Below are positions 17,557 to 26,350 of a stretch of DNA of 64,000 nt, in pieces; position 1 is the first letter of the stretch; each line of letters opens with the position of its first letter. The translations under genes were made by a program, and so were the position numbers. This stretch comes from Bacilli bacterium (lineage in GTDB: Bacteria > Bacillota_I > Bacilli_A > RFN20 > CAG-826). The stretch lies in assembly GCA_022482735.1 (NCBI GenBank), contig JAKVOO010000001.1, forward strand, positions 739,699 to 803,698. The letters run 5' to 3'. The notes beneath the pieces were generated by a model. It was not told where the DNA came from, ran no database searches, and saw nothing but the letters and a program-made list of their open reading frames with translations.

Positions 17557-19305
17557 TTATAAAAACAAATCGCTCTGTGATTTCCACATATGGTGGTATG
17601 CTCCCTGCTTTGCTAATAGCTCTTTATGCGTTCCCATTTCAATAATCTCCCCTTTATCCATGACAATTATTTTATTTGCCAGTTTGATACTTCCAAGACG
17701 ATGGGTAACAATACACCCGGTTTTTCCCTTTAATAGTTTAGCAAACGCCAAGTAAACTTTATTTTCTTCAATGGGATCAATTGCACTGGTTGGCTCGTCA
17801 AGAAAAACAAGATTTGAGTTCTTATAAAAACCGCGAGCAATCGCTAAGCGTTGCCATTGTCCCCCTGACAAATCTTTTCCATTAAATTCGATTCCTAATT
17901 TTGTCTGAAGGTTGATGCCATCAAATTTGCAAAAATTCTTGAAATGCATTTCGGCTTTATTTTCGTTATGATTAAAGGCATCACCAATTTCTATGTTATC
18001 CAAAATTGTCATTTTATACTTGGCAAATTGCTGAGAAACTATCGTGGTTTGAGAATAGAGATCACTTTCCCTATACTCTTTGACGTTAACCCCGTTAAAG
18101 AAACTCTGCCCTTTTGAAGGAAGATATGTACCATTTAAGATGTTTAGAAGGGTTGTTTTACCAGATCCATTTTCCCCAACAATAGCAACAATGTCGCCAG
18201 AATTGATTTTTAGATTGATTTTTTTAAGAACGTAGTCAAAAGATGGTCGGTACTTAAAATAAACATTTTTTAACTCAATAACATTGGTTTCGGGTTTATT
18301 TTTATCATTTTTATAGTTTCCGTCGCGATTTTCGATGTGCATAAAGTCAAAATAAGGTCGTACCATCGAACTAAACATATTGTAATAACCGATCGTTTCT
18401 CCCAATTCGTTATAAGAGGCCAAAAGAATAAAATAGGCTGATATCGAGGCGGCAAATTGTTCGACTCGAATTTGATCAAAATAAAGTAACACTAATCCAA
18501 GAGTGATGGCTCCGATTTCTCCAATCAAAGAAAGTGGCAAAAGGGATAGACTTGTAATTAGTTCTGCTTTTTGATTCTTTCTATCTAAGTTTTCCTTTTT
18601 CTTGAGACACTCTTTATATTTTTCAAAAATAACGTTAAAAGCGTGCGCAACCCGCATTTCACTAACAGCTTCTTTCGTCATCATCGCTTTTTCATATTCC
18701 TTTAAATGAAGATCAATTCTATTCATTTCATCATGCGTTTTCATCCAGCGTTTAGTTCCAAAAAAGTGTTTCAAGATGGCATGGATTGGTGAAAAAAGCA
18801 TTAATAACAAGAAAAAAGCATTAAATGAAGAGATATAAATTGTTATTGTTACAATCATCAAAAGACTAAAAATTAATGAAATAAATGATTCGGTTAAACG
18901 AAAAAGATTTGTCGCCGAATGTATTGATTCAAATAATTTCGAATTTATACTTGGTTCTTCAAATAATTCTGAAGAAATTTGCGCGCATTTATCATGCAAC
19001 ATCATTTTAGTTTTTCTTTCAAAAGAGGGAATAAGAATAAACTGAATTATATAACGTTTATAAATCACTAGATAAAGTCCGCTCATAAGAAATGAAAAAG
19101 CATAAATACAAATAAACATGTAAAACTTAGTCGCCTCGTTAGTATTGCTAATCAGTGAAGTAGAGTAAAAAAACACTTGCTCAATTGAGTAAATGGATAT
19201 CACTCCAGCTATGATATTAATTATTTCTAGAATAATCATTGTTAAAAACGCAAAAGGGATCAACTTAAAAGCATAAAAAGTAAATCTGATTTTATTCGTC
19301 CTCAT
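17557..19305 (-). CDS. ABC exporter half-transporter, fused TM and ATPase domains
   Basis: 582 residues. Six-helix exporter domain to about residue 330 with helix pairs near 20-45, 70-90, 130-165 and 245-285, then a nucleotide-binding domain: Walker A VGENGSGKTTLL, signature LSGGQWQRLAIAR, Walker B VFLDEPTSAIDP, H-loop VTHRLGSI. ATG 19305 has AGAGGA six bases upstream and overlaps the end of the preceding ATPase frame by 14 nt. With the neighbour at 19292-21036 it should form a heterodimeric exporter. The substrate is unknown; peptide or drug export is usual for this group. Confidence 0.88.
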   Translation of the reverse strand: MRTNKIRFTFYAFKLIPFAFLTMIILEIINIIAGVISIYSIEQVFFYSTSLISNTNEATKFYMFICIYAFSFLMSGLYLVIYKRYIIQFILIPSFERKTKMMLHDKCAQISSELFEEPSINSKLFESIHSATNLFRLTESFISLIFSLLMIVTITIYISSFNAFFLLLMLFSPIHAILKHFFGTKRWMKTHDEMNRIDLHLKEYEKAMMTKEAVSEMRVAHAFNVIFEKYKECLKKKENLDRKNQKAELITSLSLLPLSLIGEIGAITLGLVLLYFDQIRVEQFAASISAYFILLASYNELGETIGYYNMFSSMVRPYFDFMHIENRDGNYKNDKNKPETNVIELKNVYFKYRPSFDYVLKKINLKINSGDIVAIVGENGSGKTTLLNILNGTYLPSKGQSFFNGVNVKEYRESDLYSQTTIVSQQFAKYKMTILDNIEIGDAFNHNENKAEMHFKNFCKFDGINLQTKLGIEFNGKDLSGGQWQRLAIARGFYKNSNLVFLDEPTSAIDPIEENKVYLAFAKLLKGKTGCIVTHRLGSIKLANKIIVMDKGEIIEMGTHKELLAKQGAYHHMWKSQSDLFL

Positions 19306-21036
19306 ACATTTTCCTCTGTGCATCATAGAGTTCTCTATAGTAGTCATTATTAGTGTATAAATCCTGATGAGAACCGGTTGCTTCTATTGACCCGGATTTC
19401 AAAACGATTATTTCCTCCATATTTTTCAAAGCTCCAAGGCGATGAGAAATAAAAAGCGAGCCACGAGTAAACAATTGTTCATATATTTCGTACATTTGCC
19501 GCTCGACAATTGGATCTAGTGATGCATTGGGTTCATCTAATATAGTAAAGGGTGACGAAGCCAAAACCGATCTAGCAATTGCTATTTTTTGCAATTCCCC
19601 AGATGATACATTAGAGGCATTTAAATCCATATTCATTAAATCGGTATCGATTCCATCCTTTAGCCGATCTATTGTTTTTTTAAGTGCCAATTTATCTAAA
19701 ACCGAATTAATCTTCTTTCTGCTGATATCCTTGCCTTTGCCAAAAACAATATTTTCCTTAACTGAAAGCGGAAATCGATAGAAGTTTTGAAAAACCGTTG
19801 AGAATATTTGGCTTTTTTCTTCTTCCGTGTAATTATCTATTAATTTTCCTCCAAGAGAAATATATCCCGAATTAGGTTTAAGTAATCCAAGCATTAGTTT
19901 TACAAACGTAGATTTCCCCGATCCATTTTCTCCTACAAGAGCGTACTTTTTTGTCAAATCCAAACAGATATTTAGATTTTTTATAACGTAATTTTCATTC
20001 CATTATATTGGTAGTTAACATCGACAAAGCACAACTGAAAGGGGGAAGAAAATTGATTATTTATTTTTATTACATTGTCTTTTTTCTTCTGGTAATAATT
20101 TGAAAGAAATGAGTCCAGTTGTTTAAGTTTGTCTTTAGCTAAATGATTCTCTATTAAGTTTAAGCCAAGAGAACTGGTTGAACTGAGCAAATTAAAACTT
20201 AATAGAAATAAAGGGATTAATGAGGAAAAAACAATTGTGTGGCTTTTATTTAAAACGACATATAACATCAATATTACAACCGGAAAAAGTGAGGACAATA
20301 CTTTTTCAATAACATCCCCCATTAATCTTTGTTTGCCCATTCTTATATTTTCAATAGATGCTTCTTTATGCAAATCTTGATATCGACTATTTAATTTTGA
20401 AGAATATTTAAATATCTTTTTCTCGGTCGAGTAATTCCGAGAAATAAGTACTTCCGATAGGTAATTTGGGTAGCGCATTCTCGCTATATATTTTCCCCAA
20501 AAGCCATCCATTCGCTTAATGTTCTTTAAACTAATTAAAAATAAAAAGAAAGAGAAAACCACAGCAACAATTGCCACCAGCCAATTTGTTATACCAAAAA
20601 GAACAATTGTAAAGACGAGGGAGAGGATATTAGAAGTAATCAACGCTTGGGTTCTATACTTTTGAGCGTAGCTCTTGATACCTTCAATTGCTCCATTAAG
20701 CGAATCATAAAAACTTGCATCTTCAAAAATTTCATAGTCAAAATCGCTAGTTCGTCTAAATACATCCATATAGAGGCGTCCTTGACATTGGGTATCAAAA
20801 CATTTGTGCGCATAGTTTAAAAATACTCCTAGCCCTAGATAAAAAAGAATCGTATTTACATATAGCCCTAGATATAGGGCAATCCTTGTTAAACTAGCGT
20901 TATCTTCCATCGAATGATTAGTTACCAGTTCAATAATATTTTGCATAAATAAAAGACTTAATGGTGGCAAAATCGCAATTAATATTGAGGAAAAGAAAAT
21001 CAAAAAAAGCCAATAGTTGTTTTTCTTAATTTGCAT
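19292..21036 (-). pseudogene. ABC exporter half-transporter, broken by one frameshift (or sequence error)
   Basis: Two frames together encode one 581-residue exporter. The first (ATG 21036 to TAA at 19981) is the TM domain and stops where the ATPase should begin. The second continues as KNLNICLDL, Walker A VGENGSGKST, signature NVSSGELQKIAIAR, Walker B TILDEPNASLDP and ISHR, to 19292. One base is missing near 19988, after codons for Lys-Ile. The downstream frame has no ribosome site, so it is not a separate gene. The joined length matches the partner gene (582 aa). The signature loop is non-canonical (SSGE for SGGQ). Start is coupled to a 25-codon ORF directly upstream. Confidence 0.82.
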
Positions 21037-21037
21037 A

Positions 21038-21115
21038 CTATCGATACTTATGCTCCAAAACTAAAAGATTGATATTAGTGCATATGGTTTTTTTACTTAA
21101 ATATTTGTTTTCCAT
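21038..21115 (-). CDS. 25-residue peptide ORF heading the ABC exporter operon
   Basis: ATG 21115 has an AGGTGG site four bases upstream and reads 25 codons (begins MENKYLSKKTIC, ends LEHKYR) to TAG at 21038-21040; the exporter ATG follows after one base. The peptide has a basic N-terminal part, one Cys and a short hydrophobic stretch. It could be an exported peptide or pheromone precursor, or only a translational coupling leader, because the exporter start has no good site of its own. I recognise no family. A TTGCAT / TATTAT pair 16 bases apart lies just upstream, but its TSS would fall in the ribosome site. Confidence 0.45.
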   Translation of the reverse strand: MENKYLSKKTICTNINLLVLEHKYR

Positions 21116-21533
21116 GTAACCACCTAGATAATATGAATAAAGTTTACAAATGCAAGATTTTGTTAAAAATTTTTATTTATCAAACTGCTTGGCAAAATTC
21201 AAAAACCAATTTTTACCAAAAATAGTCTTTAAAAAAGGGAGCATTACATAAACGCAACCTTTTAAATTAATTTGATCACTTTAATTTATTATGATTTTGA
21301 CTTTTGCATAAATAGTCATAATACTCCCTTTTCTTCATTTAATTTTTGTATTAAATGTCAACTGTACATTTATTAGCAAAAAATATCGATGCGTGGAATA
21401 GTGATGTAATAAGAAATCGTTTTTTAGTAATGAATGGCTGTTTAATGTTGCTTGATATTTTATTTAGCGGTTAGCTTTTTATTCTTCGTTTTCCTTTAAA
21501 GGACGACTATAATGAAGAAAAGGCAATAATTCA
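21116..21533. other. Divergent intergenic region between ABC exporter and phosphoesterase operons
   Basis: Very AT-rich, no convincing coding frame. It holds an inverted repeat with imperfect 14-nt arms (21233-21246 and 21319-21332, shared core AAAAGGGAG/CTCCCTTTT) about 72 nt apart, and a second hairpin near 21190-21222 with about 11 bp. Either could be regulatory or a decayed small element. A -10 TATAAT for the plus-strand genes is at 21508-21513, without a good -35. Confidence 0.4.
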
Positions 21534-22487
21534 ATGAAAAACACAATCGTAACCCGTGGCTTTCTTCTATTGGCAAGTTTACTGACCGTGGCTAGTTGCA
21601 CCGAGCCTAATTATTTTACTGATGATAATTATTTGTCTTTATCTATCTCAGGTGATAATTTACGCATCCTGCAAGTTACTGATCTTCATCTTACCTATGG
21701 AATTGACTATAACGATCGCCACACCTTAAAATTAATTAAAGAACTAAACGATGAAACCAATCCTGACTTGATTGTTATTACTGGCGATATTTCGATGTCG
21801 CCTTTAGGGCCATCTTTATTTACTAAATTAATTAGTTATATGGAGGATTTGGATACTCCTTGGACTTTTGTCTTCGGTAATCATGAAACTGATTTTGATG
21901 ACTATAAGGAATTTTTAGAAAAAATTCATGACACTAAAAATCTTTTATTTAAAGTGGGTCCAACTTTTGATGACACCAAAAGTTATGGTAATTTTCGTAT
22001 CCAGGTTGAAAAGAATGGAAATCCTTTTCGCCAACTATATTTTCTCGACAGCCATACCGAAAACGATACCGAATCTGGATATGGTTATATAACTGAAGAC
22101 CAAACAAATTGGTTTCACAATCACCTAGTGGAAGATCAATTAACGGCATTACGCTCACTAGCTTTTATGCATATTCCCCTCCAACAATATACCGATTATT
22201 CCAATCATCCGTTAATTGATGGCGCAATGGAAGAAGGAATTATTTGCTATCAAGGAATCGATACTGGATTTTATGACGAAATGGTCAATTTCGGACTTAC
22301 CGATGGCGTTTTTGTTGGTCACGACCACAACAACAATTTTTCCTTCTTAAAAGACAATATCCTACTGGCATATGGCCAAACAACTGGCTATAACGGTTAT
22401 GGCTTTTTAGACCGCGGGGGTAGAGTTATCGACATATCTTCGACTGGGGCTCTATCAAGTTACAACATAACGGAGGCCGAACTATGA
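21534..22487 (+). CDS. Calcineurin-like metallophosphoesterase, lipoprotein
   Basis: 317 residues. An N-terminal lipoprotein signal peptide ends in the lipobox VASC (Cys near 22), so the enzyme should be anchored outside the membrane. Metallophosphoesterase motifs are in order: TDLHLTYG, TGDIS, FGNHET, MHIPL and VGHDHNN, all binuclear-metal ligands. It may cleave an extracellular phosphodiester or phosphomonoester; the substrate cannot be read from sequence. TATAAT at 21508-21513 lies close upstream and the site is a weak AAGG. Its TGA overlaps the ATG of the next small gene, making a three-gene unit. Confidence 0.9.
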   Translation: MKNTIVTRGFLLLASLLTVASCTEPNYFTDDNYLSLSISGDNLRILQVTDLHLTYGIDYNDRHTLKLIKELNDETNPDLIVITGDISMSPLGPSLFTKLISYMEDLDTPWTFVFGNHETDFDDYKEFLEKIHDTKNLLFKVGPTFDDTKSYGNFRIQVEKNGNPFRQLYFLDSHTENDTESGYGYITEDQTNWFHNHLVEDQLTALRSLAFMHIPLQQYTDYSNHPLIDGAMEEGIICYQGIDTGFYDEMVNFGLTDGVFVGHDHNNNFSFLKDNILLAYGQTTGYNGYGFLDRGGRVIDISSTGALSSYNITEAEL

Positions 22488-22639
22488 TTATCTCGCGACG
22501 CGATCGTGTATTTATCGCTTTTAATCTCTTTTTCTGGGGACTGGTAGGCTTTTTCTTTACCGGTTGGTATTTATTTGCTTTACTCCCCTTATCTGGTGTT
22601 GTATTTATCTTTCTTAAAGGAGGTAAAAAGCATGTTTGA
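22484..22639 (+). CDS. Small membrane protein, 51 aa
   Basis: ATG 22484 overlaps the phosphoesterase stop (ATGA) and has a strong GGAGG site seven bases upstream. The 51 residues have a basic N-terminus (ISRRDR), then two short hydrophobic segments (about 9-24 and 29-44) around a Thr-Gly-Trp turn, and a Gly-Lys-Lys-rich end. Its last codons contain the GGAGGT site of the next gene, so the three genes are coupled. Family unknown; a helper of the phosphoesterase or a membrane anchor is possible. Confidence 0.65.
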   Translation: MIISRRDRVFIAFNLFFWGLVGFFFTGWYLFALLPLSGVVFIFLKGGKKHV

Positions 22640-22910
22640 GTTTGCGGTTGGTCTTATGATATATGCCTTTTACTTCACCTTAATTTTTGGTCCTTTAACC
22701 CTATTTATTATGCGTTTAGTTTACTTATGGCCAATGAGAAAGAACAAGAAAATTTTTTATAGCGCCTTATTCTTGCCCTGTTCAATTGGACTATACTATC
22801 ACTTTCCTACTCAAAGCAAATTCAAAAAAAATTATAATACCGTCAGTGCTATTTTCTTTGCCTTAACTGTCATTGCTAGTTTTTTCATTATTTACCAAAT
22901 AAAGTGGTAA
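22632..22910 (+). CDS. Hypothetical membrane protein, 92 aa
   Basis: ATG 22632 has GGAGGT seven bases upstream and overlaps the preceding stop by 8 nt. I reject a longer frame from 22575, which has no site and starts inside the upstream gene. Three hydrophobic helices are predicted at about 3-24, 37-52 and 70-90, with a basic loop (RKNKK) between the first two. No family recognised. Third gene of the phosphoesterase unit; a weak hairpin with a T run follows (22956-22985) before the dnaX promoter. Confidence 0.65.
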   Translation: MFEFAVGLMIYAFYFTLIFGPLTLFIMRLVYLWPMRKNKKIFYSALFLPCSIGLYYHFPTQSKFKKNYNTVSAIFFALTVIASFFIIYQIKW

Positions 22911-22988
22911 AAGAATACCAGCCAAAAATATTTTTTAAAGCAAAGGGCAAAAAATAAAAAACGTCTAATGAAGAAGACCTTTTTTGTG

Positions 22989-22994
22989 TATAAT
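22989..22994 (+). promoter_or_regulatory. -10 element of the dnaX operon promoter
   Basis: TATAAT lies 19 bases before ATG 23013, which has an AGGTGA site. The expected transcript start (about 23001) lies downstream of an in-frame ATG at 22968, which rules that longer start out. The -35 is poor. Confidence 0.55.
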
Positions 22995-23012
22995 TATTCT
23001 ATAGGTGAATGT

Positions 23013-24791
23013 ATGGCATATAAAGCTCTTTATCGGACTTATCGCCCTCAAACTTTTGAAGAAGTAGCCGGGCAAAAAGTAATTATTCAAACTCTAAAAA
23101 ACGCTTTGGCTAAGGGCAAAATTGCTCATGCCTATCTTTTTAGTGGCCCGCGCGGAACGGGTAAAACAACAATGGCAAAATTGTTAGCCAAGGCATTAAA
23201 TTGTGAAGAGGGCATCGGTAGACAATGCAATCAGTGTTCGAATTGTTTGGCGGTTATTGATGGTTCGCATCCAGATGTTATCGAAATTGATGCCGCTAGC
23301 AACAATGGGGTCGATAATGTGCGCGATTTAGTCGAAAATGTTAAATACTCTCCCATTAAGGGAAGATATAAAGTATATATTATCGATGAAGTCCATATGA
23401 TGAGTGCTTCGGCTTTTAATGCTTTATTAAAAACACTTGAGGAACCACCCTCGCATGTGATTTTTATTCTCGCGACAACCGAGCCCCATAAAGTTTTACC
23501 AACTATTGTGAGCCGCTGCCAACGATTTGATTTTACTAAAGTAAGCGACAAAGATATTCGGGAACGATTAATTCATATATTAGATGAAGAAAAAGTTTCT
23601 TTTGAGCCACGGGCCTTAGATCTTCTCATTGAACTGGCTGATGGTGGTGTCCGCGATGCTCTATCGATGCTTGATCAAATTTTGTCTTATGCCGGAGATA
23701 AACTAGTTGAAAAAGATATCCTCGATGTATTTGGATTAGCCAACAATCACGAAAAGGTTCAATTAATCAAGCAAATAACCCAACATCAACTCCCTGGAGT
23801 AATTGAAAAACTAGATTACTTTCAACAATTAGGTATTGATCTTCGACGACTAAATAATGATCTTCTATCAATTGTTAAAGATGCATTGGTTTACTGTAAA
23901 ACCCAGGAGCCGGATCTTTTAAAGGAATTAACAGAAGCCGAAGCTAAGGATATCGTTTCTAAATCAAATGCCGATGATTTATTAAGAATACTCGACGCCT
24001 TTATTAAAACTGATAACGATTTTCGCTTCGTCAATAATGTTCGCTCTTTATTTGAAGTATCTATTATTGAAATGACCGTCGGCCCTCAAAAAAATTCTTC
24101 TTATGTAGATGAAAATGCGGATATTAATAAAATTGTGACTCCCAAGAAGAAACTTACCGAGGAAGAGATTAAAAGTGTTGTTTCGCCTAAAGAAAGTGAA
24201 ATTGAAGTGGAACCCGCTGAAGCGGAACTGATTTTAGCCCCAATTGAAGAAGAAAAAAAGGAATCGACGCCGATCAGCGCTCATGAATTGCACGAGAATA
24301 AGCCACTTATTCGTAAGCAAATACTAGAGGGGACTAAGTCTATTTCCCCTTCATCTTCCCAGCCAATTTATGAAACTGGCGATGTTATTTCAATGGATGA
24401 AAATATGCTTATCAACACGATGTGCATTGGCGACCGTGACGAGAAACTTGCTCTCATTGAAAAATGGGACGAACTAAAGAACTTCTTCGCCGATCTTGAA
24501 TTAGGTCGCTATGCCGCTTTACTAAAGGATGGTCAGCCCTATGTTCTAACCAAAGATGTCCTCGTCTTAAATTACCTTTATGCTAATCGAGCAAAAAAAG
24601 TAAACATCAAGCAGAATCAAAATGCCCTCTCCACTTTGGTAAATAAATTGATTAACCGTAAAGTTGTGGTATATGGGGTGTATGATAAAGAACGGGCTCA
24701 GGCTCAAAAAAAGTTTATGGAATTATCGCAGTTGGGACGACTTCCCAAAGCGAAGGATGTCATTATTAAAATTAAAGGAGTGAATGACTAA
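23013..24791 (+). CDS. dnaX: DNA polymerase III subunits gamma/tau
   Basis: Clamp-loader ATPase that loads the beta clamp and ties polymerase cores together. 592 residues: Walker A SGPRGTGKTT near 45, a four-Cys zinc module (CNQCSNC), Walker B IIDEVHMMS, sensor 1 ATTEPHKV, SRC box SRCQRF, lid/collar domains to about 370, then an acidic, low-complexity linker (about 380-460) and a C-terminal tau-type domain. Start ATG 23013 is supported by promoter position and ribosome site. Leads dnaX-ybaB-recR-tmk-holB-ricT-rsmI. Confidence 0.95.
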   Translation: MAYKALYRTYRPQTFEEVAGQKVIIQTLKNALAKGKIAHAYLFSGPRGTGKTTMAKLLAKALNCEEGIGRQCNQCSNCLAVIDGSHPDVIEIDAASNNGVDNVRDLVENVKYSPIKGRYKVYIIDEVHMMSASAFNALLKTLEEPPSHVIFILATTEPHKVLPTIVSRCQRFDFTKVSDKDIRERLIHILDEEKVSFEPRALDLLIELADGGVRDALSMLDQILSYAGDKLVEKDILDVFGLANNHEKVQLIKQITQHQLPGVIEKLDYFQQLGIDLRRLNNDLLSIVKDALVYCKTQEPDLLKELTEAEAKDIVSKSNADDLLRILDAFIKTDNDFRFVNNVRSLFEVSIIEMTVGPQKNSSYVDENADINKIVTPKKKLTEEEIKSVVSPKESEIEVEPAEAELILAPIEEEKKESTPISAHELHENKPLIRKQILEGTKSISPSSSQPIYETGDVISMDENMLINTMCIGDRDEKLALIEKWDELKNFFADLELGRYAALLKDGQPYVLTKDVLVLNYLYANRAKKVNIKQNQNALSTLVNKLINRKVVVYGVYDKERAQAQKKFMELSQLGRLPKAKDVIIKIKGVND

Positions 24792-25099
24792 TGAATGAAA
24801 TGCAAAGATTAATGTTCCAAGCTCAAAAAATGCAACGGGAATTAGCAAAAGCCAAGGAAGGCTTGGCCGAAAAGGTATTTTCAGTTACCAAAGGCGGCGG
24901 TTTAACCCTTTCCATGCAAGGCGATTATTCCAATATTAAAGTTGCAATCGCGGATGATCTTTTAGAAAAAGATAACAAGGAAATGCTCGAGCAATTAATT
25001 TCAATGGCTATCACCGAAGTTATTGAACAAATTGCCAAAGAAGATGAAGCTAATAACGAGCGGATAACCGGCAACGCCTCCGGTTTTGGAATGCGTTAA
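24791..25099 (+). CDS. Nucleoid-associated protein, YbaB/EbfC family
   Basis: 102 residues, the usual length. N-terminal helix rich in Met/Gln/Lys (MQRLMFQAQKMQRELAKA), a central beta-rich part with a Lys-Gly-Gly-Gly turn, and a C-terminal helix, typical of the dimeric DNA-binding YbaB fold. The ATG shares its A with the dnaX stop, and AAAGGAG lies about ten bases upstream. The dnaX-ybaB-recR order is conserved across bacteria and suggests a role near replication/repair. Confidence 0.92.
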   Translation: MNEMQRLMFQAQKMQRELAKAKEGLAEKVFSVTKGGGLTLSMQGDYSNIKVAIADDLLEKDNKEMLEQLISMAITEVIEQIAKEDEANNERITGNASGFGMR

Positions 25100-25101
25100 T
25101 C

Positions 25102-25713
25102 ATGGACAATCTTCCTCATTTAGACCTTCTCATTGAAGCCTTCCGTCATTTGCCAGGTGTCGGGCAAAAAAGTGCTGAGCGGATGGCTTATTCCGTTTTG
25201 AAAATGAATAAGGACGATGTGCTGGCTTTTTCAAATGCCCTTGAGAAGGTTACAACTTCCATTCATACTTGCCCCATCTGCGGACAATATACGGAAGATG
25301 AAAAATGTAATACCTGCTCTGACCCTACGCGCGATCATTCAATTTGCGTAGTTGTAAGTGATCAGAAAGATGTATTAAGTTTTTCACGTATTGAGAATTT
25401 TAATGGGGTTTTTCATATTCTAGGCGGAGTTTTATCTGCCAGTAGCGGGGTATCAATTCACGATTTAAATGTGGATTCATTATTCCAAAGGATTGAAAAA
25501 GAGCATATTGAGGAAGTAATTATTGCTACCAATCCAACAATAGAGGGCGAAACAACTGCACTATATCTTGCTCGTCTATTAGAAAAATTTCCCGTAAAAA
25601 CCACGCGCCTTGGCTATGGCTTACCTATGGGTGGACATCTTGACTATGCCGATGCTCTAACACTAAAAAAGGCCTTAGCGGGTCGCACAAATATGAAGGA
25701 AGAAAAGGAATAA
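25102..25713 (+). CDS. recR: Recombination protein RecR
   Basis: Acts with RecF/RecO to load RecA at gaps. 203 residues: N-terminal helix-hairpin-helix (LPGVGQKSAERMAY), a four-Cys zinc finger (CPICGQYTEDEKCNTC near 58-72), a Toprim domain with VVVSDQKDV and IIATNPTIEGETTA, and the C-terminal GLPMGGHLDYAD motif. It starts two bases after the ybaB stop without a clear ribosome site, so translation is probably coupled. Confidence 0.95.
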   Translation: MDNLPHLDLLIEAFRHLPGVGQKSAERMAYSVLKMNKDDVLAFSNALEKVTTSIHTCPICGQYTEDEKCNTCSDPTRDHSICVVVSDQKDVLSFSRIENFNGVFHILGGVLSASSGVSIHDLNVDSLFQRIEKEHIEEVIIATNPTIEGETTALYLARLLEKFPVKTTRLGYGLPMGGHLDYADALTLKKALAGRTNMKEEKE

Positions 25714-25717
25714 CCAT

Positions 25718-26350
25718 ATGGCAATTTTTATTACCTTTGAAGGGCCCGAAGGCAGCGGAAAAACAAGCGTTCTTAAAGAAGTCGCAAAGCGTCTTCAAAA
25801 TGAGGGCGTACCTATTGTTTTAACTAGAGAGCCCGGTGGTACTCCAATTGCAGAAAAAATTCGGCATGTGATTTTAGATCGGGATGAAACCGCGCTTGAC
25901 CCACGGGCTGAAGCTTTGCTTTTCGCGGCGAGTCGAAGACAACATCTCGTCGAGTTAATATGGCCATCCTTAGAGCAGGGAATCAATGTTCTTTGCGACC
26001 GTTTTATCGATTCATCTATGGCTTATCAAGGCGGTGGTCGTCATCTTGGTGTCGACGAAATTTTAACTATTAATACTTTTGCTACCGAAGGTAGGTTGCC
26101 CGATTTAACTCTTCTTTTTGATTTGTCGCCAGAAGTGGGACTTGCCCGCATTGCCAAAAACAAGAATCGGGAAGTAAATCGACTCGATCTTGAAGAGTTA
26201 AATTTTCATCGGCAAGTCCGGCAAACATATCTTGAACTTGCTCAAAGATGGCCTCACAGATATGAAATAATTAATGCTGAAAAGTCTTTTCTAGAAGTTT
26301 GTGAATGTGCCTACCAAATCATCATCCGTCACTTAAAGGATAATTCATGA
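25718..26350 (+). CDS. tmk: Thymidylate kinase
   Basis: Phosphorylates dTMP to dTDP with ATP. 210 residues: P-loop FEGPEGSGKTS near 6-16, TREPGGTPIAEKIR near 35, DRFIDSSMAYQG near 90-102 (DRx catalytic motif and lid-proximal region), and FDLSPEVGLARI. Start is four bases after the recR stop. It overlaps holB by four bases (ATGA). Also serves the salvage side supplied by the nucleoside kinase at 58.6 kb. Confidence 0.95.
   Translation: MAIFITFEGPEGSGKTSVLKEVAKRLQNEGVPIVLTREPGGTPIAEKIRHVILDRDETALDPRAEALLFAASRRQHLVELIWPSLEQGINVLCDRFIDSSMAYQGGGRHLGVDEILTINTFATEGRLPDLTLLFDLSPEVGLARIAKNKNREVNRLDLEELNFHRQVRQTYLELAQRWPHRYEIINAEKSFLEVCECAYQIIIRHLKDNS

Noticed and set aside
17520..17560. AT-only stem after the ABC exporter gene as a terminator
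   Set aside because: Ten A-T pairs with a large loop and poor T run; too weak to call.
19292..19963. Stand-alone ABC ATPase gene
   Set aside because: No ribosome site and no plausible start; its first residues continue the TM protein's frame, so it is the second part of a frameshifted gene.
21113..21150. TTGCAT-N16-TATTAT as promoter of the 25-codon ORF
   Set aside because: The predicted transcript start falls inside the ribosome site, leaving practically no leader; kept only as a remark.
22956..22985. Hairpin with T6 before dnaX as a strong terminator
   Set aside because: Only four G/C-containing pairs with a C-C mismatch; mentioned under the neighbouring gene but not listed.
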